From: Opisthocomus hoazin
Taxonomy: Eukaryota > Chordata > Aves > Opisthocomiformes > Opisthocomidae
Assembly: GCF_030867145.1 (NCBI RefSeq)
Contig: NC_134418.1
Location: forward strand, 57,697,682-57,761,681
Reading direction: 5' to 3'
DNA length: 64,000 bases
Shown here one piece after another: positions 59,661 to 64,000 of the stretch. The notes under the pieces are model-generated. The model made no database searches. It had not been told where the DNA came from and saw only the letters and a list, made by a program, of their open reading frames with translations. The stretch's first letter is position 1; every line of letters begins with the position of its first letter. The position numbers and the translations under genes were made by a program.

Positions 59661-60199
59661 ATGGCACCGCATTATATTGCTCGGCTGGTATCAGCGCAGC
59701 ATTACACATCCATTCCCTCATGGCCGCGGAGACGCCAATTTGGCAAGACAGCACATATCAGGCCCTGTCACTTCCGTACGGAGATGCCGCGCGGGCCAGA
59801 GGGCCCTGGCGCCGAGGGAGACGGCGTGAAGGAGGGGAAGCAGGAGGGCTGGTGTGTGGTGCCTGCCTGCCAGGCATGCATTAGAGGTGCAAAAAGAAGA
59901 GGATGCAGCCAGGGATGCAGCAGCAGAGCAGCCGGACTTTCGCCCGCACGCTCTGTCCTTTCCATTCTCCTGGCAAAGAGCGGGGCGATCTCCTTCGCTT
60001 CCCGAGCTCACCCAGCGCAGCAGCATCCCCCTGCAGCTCCAGTGGGCCAGCCGCTGCCGGAGTCCCTGCGGAGGCATCCCCATCACCTCTCCAAGCCTTG
60101 AATTTCCTCCTCCTGTTCCCTGGCATCGCCTCTGCCTTTTGGAAGCAGCCCCTGCCAGCACTCAAGGCAACTAAAACTATGTGAATATTTGAGAAAAGA

Positions 60200-60560
60200 T
60201 CTCCTAACTGCTTGATAATCAATCCCCTCCCCCAGCGAGGCTCCTCACCCATTACAGCTTTGTTATTCACTTGTAATGACTTCGCTTATTACAGCAGAAT
60301 ACATATTAGTCTTGGCCATAGGACTAATGATTTGTATCTGAGCCTTCATTTTGAAATCACTTTTCATCAATACTTTCATTTTTATACACAGCTTTATACA
60401 ATTCATTACACATATTTAGCTTTACTGACCTATTTTGCTGTACCCTGCATCTATCACTGTAGATGCTATTCTGCTCTTCTGAAAAAATCCTGCCTTTTCT
60501 ACTTTTCTGTTCATTAATATGCTCAGAGGCTGTGGTTACATGTATTTTTGTAGTATCTTA
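60200..60560. promoter_or_regulatory. Candidate conserved non-coding element
   Basis: CpG-poor, AT-rich, non-repetitive block with ordered words such as TTGATAATCAATCCCC (PITX/OTX-like TAATCC), ATTCACTTGTAATGAC, GGACTAATGATTTGTAT and TTCATTAATATGC. It resembles enhancer-type conserved sequence; this is compositional evidence only. Confidence 0.3.
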
Positions 60561-60730
60561 TAGTTTTTTCCCCTCCATCTGAAAAGAAGTGTTGATTCTG
60601 GAGAGGACTATAAAATCTGAATGCATCTGAATTAATTAGGAGCTCTACTGATGTTACGTAATGCCCATTTCGGTTTACCCAATATACATTTTCTAATTAG
60701 TTTCACCTGCTTTCCCTCTCTCTCCTGCTC

Positions 60731-60751
60731 AAAAAAAAAAAAAAAAAAAAA
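60731..60751. repeat. Poly(A) tract, 21 nt
   Basis: An uninterrupted adenine run with no recognisable retrogene or SINE body before it; best treated as a simple repeat. Confidence 0.95.
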
Positions 60752-63700
60752 TTAAACATTTCACAGTGTGTCATTTGGTAGCAGCAGTTTGAAAGGAAAC
60801 CATTTCTGATGGAACTAGTTCAGCTCTGAAACAGGGCTGAGTGTAGCTCACGCTCGAAACTGGGTCAGCCGGGAACACAGGAGACCATTAGGAGACCTGA
60901 AGTATCTGTTTTCCACGAGGGAATAAATATTTTGGGTCAGGTCCTCAGTAAGTATAAGCTAGAACAGGTCACCGATTTATAAGCAGCTCCGGATATGTGT
61001 TGCTATATGCACTTCTCGGTAATATGCCAGTCACCGAGCAACAGGATCATCATTAAGGGCCTTGTTAAGAGTGGATAATGATAGTCCCTTTTGCCTGCAA
61101 ATTTGGGAAGTGGCAGTGTCGTGGATGAGCCCTGTATTTTGGATGCTTTCATCATCCCTTGGCATCTGTGTTGGTGTGGTACCTGCGGGCTCAAGCGAGG
61201 GAGAGACTCCCCGGTGCCATGCCCTGTATGTGGTCCTGGCCCAAAGGACTCAAACCAGGGAGGAGAAGGGGGCTGGGAATGCATCCCCAGGGCTGGAGCG
61301 ACGAGCTCGGGGCCACAGGGGGTCCCATGGGGTCTCCCATCACTTTTGCCTGCCACCCGGTGCTGATGCAGCTGCCCTTGCCGGGAGCTTCCCTGCACTC
61401 GGCAGCTCTGTGCTGGTCTCCCTGGTGGAGGGGGACCCGGCTGGAGCAGAGCGGACTCCTTGAAGCCGAACCTCAGGTCTCACCCTTGTATGTGTGGGTA
61501 CGGCGTGGTCATGCCTGAGGGTATCTTTAGGCTCCGCACGACAGCTTTGGGCCCGTGGCTGTAGAGCTCAATACGGGGGGTGAGGGGGGGAGCGAGGCCG
61601 AAAGTGCTGTTGCTGGTGAACTTTGCAGCGGCTGTCGCTGATGCACGTACCATGGGTCCGCCGCTGGTCTGTAGCGTTCTCCTTCCCTCTCAAAAAGATG
61701 ATGGAAGATACTCTTGCTTCCTCTCCAAGCAGCACAGCTCCCAGCTTATCTCCTCCTTCAGCTTTTTTCCTGTGTCCTATTTCATTCTGGGCTCGCGGGG
61801 CATGTCAGGATACCTGCCAAATATTTGCTGAATCAGGATTATGATACGTGTACTGGCTTCTCCGTACTCATTTGCTGAGTATAAATTTTTGCATAGACTC
61901 TGGGACATGCGTTTGTAATTTGCTGGAAATTGCTATATCCTTTTCAGATGTTTTTTGCTACCATAGCATTATGGTTATGAAATGAAGTTCAAAGAACACT
62001 GGTGGGAGGAAGATAGACTGAAGCATTGCTTTGGCTTGTAAAATGTCTTTAGGTTTTGAAAATAAAAAATAAGGGGAAAGAGGGATCAGATTATACAGAC
62101 GACCACAAATCCTAAATTGCTGTGGTGTTTTGGTCAATGGCTGCAAGTCCAATGGGAGGATAAATCAATTTGCAGCAGTTGCAGACAGCTACATGAGTCA
62201 GGGCCAGAACAGCTCGAGTGGAGAGGCATGGTAAAAGTTAAGCGGCCGCTAACACAGGAGGTTTCCTGAAGGTGTAGAGGGATGGGGGAAGGACAGGGAG
62301 GAAATGAATCCATAAAACAGTATTCCAAGTTAGCCTGCCATTTTAATGAATTCAAACGTATATGTGGTGCCCGACATTCGCAAACTTGATGCTCCCACCT
62401 GTTTCCAATCTCTAAGAGTAAGGCAGAGTGAAGGAGGTTGCAGTTGTCCCAACCCACTTTGTTTGTTGCGCTCAGCTGCTTATTATTAGAACTTGATTAA
62501 ATGTGCGTGGCAGCAGTAAAACTACTAATGTTCTTTTAATCTCAGATGGAAGCTAAACTTGGTTTTCCACAATGCTAAAACCAGCTGTGATGTAATACAA
62601 GATTCTTGAAGGCCTTAATGCTGCGCTCTTGTCAAGGTAGAAAATCTTACTTGACAGTGTCCCAGATTGTCAAGGTAAGGTATTTATAACATTTTTCATG
62701 TTCTTTCAAACCATGAAAAGCATATTGTGTAAACTATAGTTGGGCTGCCTCTTGCTACGTTTTCCTTTACTATTTTACTTTATATGCAGTTAATCTTGGA
62801 ATATATTATCAGAGATTCTCAAGATAGTCTGAATTATTAGTGCATTGCTCATCCTTTTTGCTTTCAATCTACAAGGAACAACTGCCATTGGTTAGTGATT
62901 GTCTAATATTTGTCTCAGGCCATTTTTTCTGCAAATCCATTTTCCATGTGCGATAATCACACCCTGTTGTAGACCTGCGGCCGCAAAAGTGTTGAACAAC
63001 ACGCTTGACACATCCAGGGAATGGGTGGTGTTCTTATGCCAAATGATTTCAGACTACTATCAGTGCCAAATATATTCCTGGCTTTAAATATTGTTTCTCC
63101 CCTCATTGTACATATAAGGTCTTCTTTCCTTGCCATAACACTGTGTTTGGACTAGCTAATGACGGCTGTTGGTGATGCATTTAATATGTCTTGTGGGCCG
63201 ATACGTGTAGAAGATGCTACCTGAATCCTAGTCTTTCTGCCATGTCAAACAGTGGGCAGACAAAGGCAGAGATGGATTTTCATTTTTTGTCTTAGGACTA
63301 GTGACACAATACCAGGTGTTGGTGGTGTTAAGGCAGAAACCCATCGGGAGAAATTGGTTCCTGCGGAAGTGTCCATGGAGGTGCTTTCCTGGCACCTCCT
63401 CCAGGCACTTGCAGTGGATTGAGATCTCTCGGCAGAAATTTGGATTTTGAAGCCTTTAAAGCATAAACCAAGAGAAAAGCTTGGAAACAGCATCAGCTAT
63501 ATGGCAATTTGCGAGTAGTATTTTTGAAATATAAGTACAGGCTGACCTTCCTACCCTTCAGGCATACAGAAGGTGAGTGGATGGAGAAAGAGAGAGCAAG
63601 AGAACGTGGCATGATCACCAGTCAAACAAACTGTTTCCCTGCCAATACCACTGGTTTCTTTAATTTCTTCTACACTTAACATTATGGAAAGGATAAAGTA

Positions 63701-64000
63701 TTTCAGACCTCCTTTGTGAACTACTCTGAGACATCGTTTATAAGGACTGTTTAGTAAAAGCTTATTCATTGCACCTCAGATCCTGAAAGAGTAGTATCAC
63801 AGCTGAACACTGTGACTTACGAAAATTTTTGAGTAGTAAGTAGTACTAGTAGGGCAGGCATTTTATGGAACAAGCCCAAGGAAGAGTGAAAAAAATAGAG
63901 CTTTCTCTGCCTGAACAAAGATTAAGTAGGAAAAAGATACTGAGGTCATTGTCACCAAAAAAAGATTTGACAGTACACACGTATACTGCCTAGGACTTTC
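60752..64000. other. Distal non-coding flank
   Basis: No gene, RNA gene or mobile element recognised. A GC-rich patch lies at 61180-61680. AT-rich unique sequence follows, with a TAAT-rich part at about 62480-62600. The window ends in unique AT-rich DNA. Confidence 0.55.

Noticed and set aside
60731..60751. Poly(A) run considered as the tail of a retrogene
   Set aside because: No recognisable gene-derived sequence or target-site duplication precedes it.

Overview
This looks like a bird genome. Interspersed repeats are sparse and the recognisable ones are CR1-type LINEs, one with the typical CR1 3' end. The window holds one multi-exon developmental gene with a CpG-island promoter, set in long non-coding flanks. 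The gene is CXXC4 (IDAX), a CXXC zinc-finger protein that antagonises Wnt signalling through Dishevelled. It was identified from a Cys8 CXXC domain, a KTXXXI motif and a C-terminal exon ending in FRWFF. The species cannot be fixed from the sequence.

Layout on the + strand: 1-8.9 kb is upstream non-coding sequence with one old CR1 scrap. 8.9-9.8 kb is the CpG-island promoter, followed by a candidate non-coding first exon ending at 9919. Intron 1 (9.9-12.1 kb) contains homeodomain-rich and TCF/LEF-bearing stretches. 12141-13393 is the main exon, with a uORF and 360 codons. 13394-30793 is a 17.4 kb intron. 30794-30838 is a 14-codon terminal coding exon. The 3' UTR runs from 30839 to a well-formed poly(A) site near 34.46 kb. 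From there to 64 kb I see no gene, only a 0.95 kb CR1 (39.0-40.0 kb), an older degenerate LINE (about 55.4-56.7 kb), simple repeats, and several AT-rich blocks that resemble conserved non-coding elements.

The most unusual structure is at 57.8-59.7 kb. Two diverged copies of the same element lie about 1.6 kb apart in opposite orientation. Each is a tandem array of about six units whose cores (CACGTA, CACATA, TACGTA or TGCATA) recur at almost exactly 21 bp, two turns of B-DNA. I do not recognise it as a named family. It lies in the non-coding flank 23-25 kb beyond the CXXC4 poly(A) site and could be an ancient repeat adopted as a regulatory element.

The long open frames elsewhere (GC-rich ones at 8.5-13.5, 42-45, 49-50 and 53 kb) are low-complexity or both-strand shadows with no domain I recognise, and are not annotated as genes.
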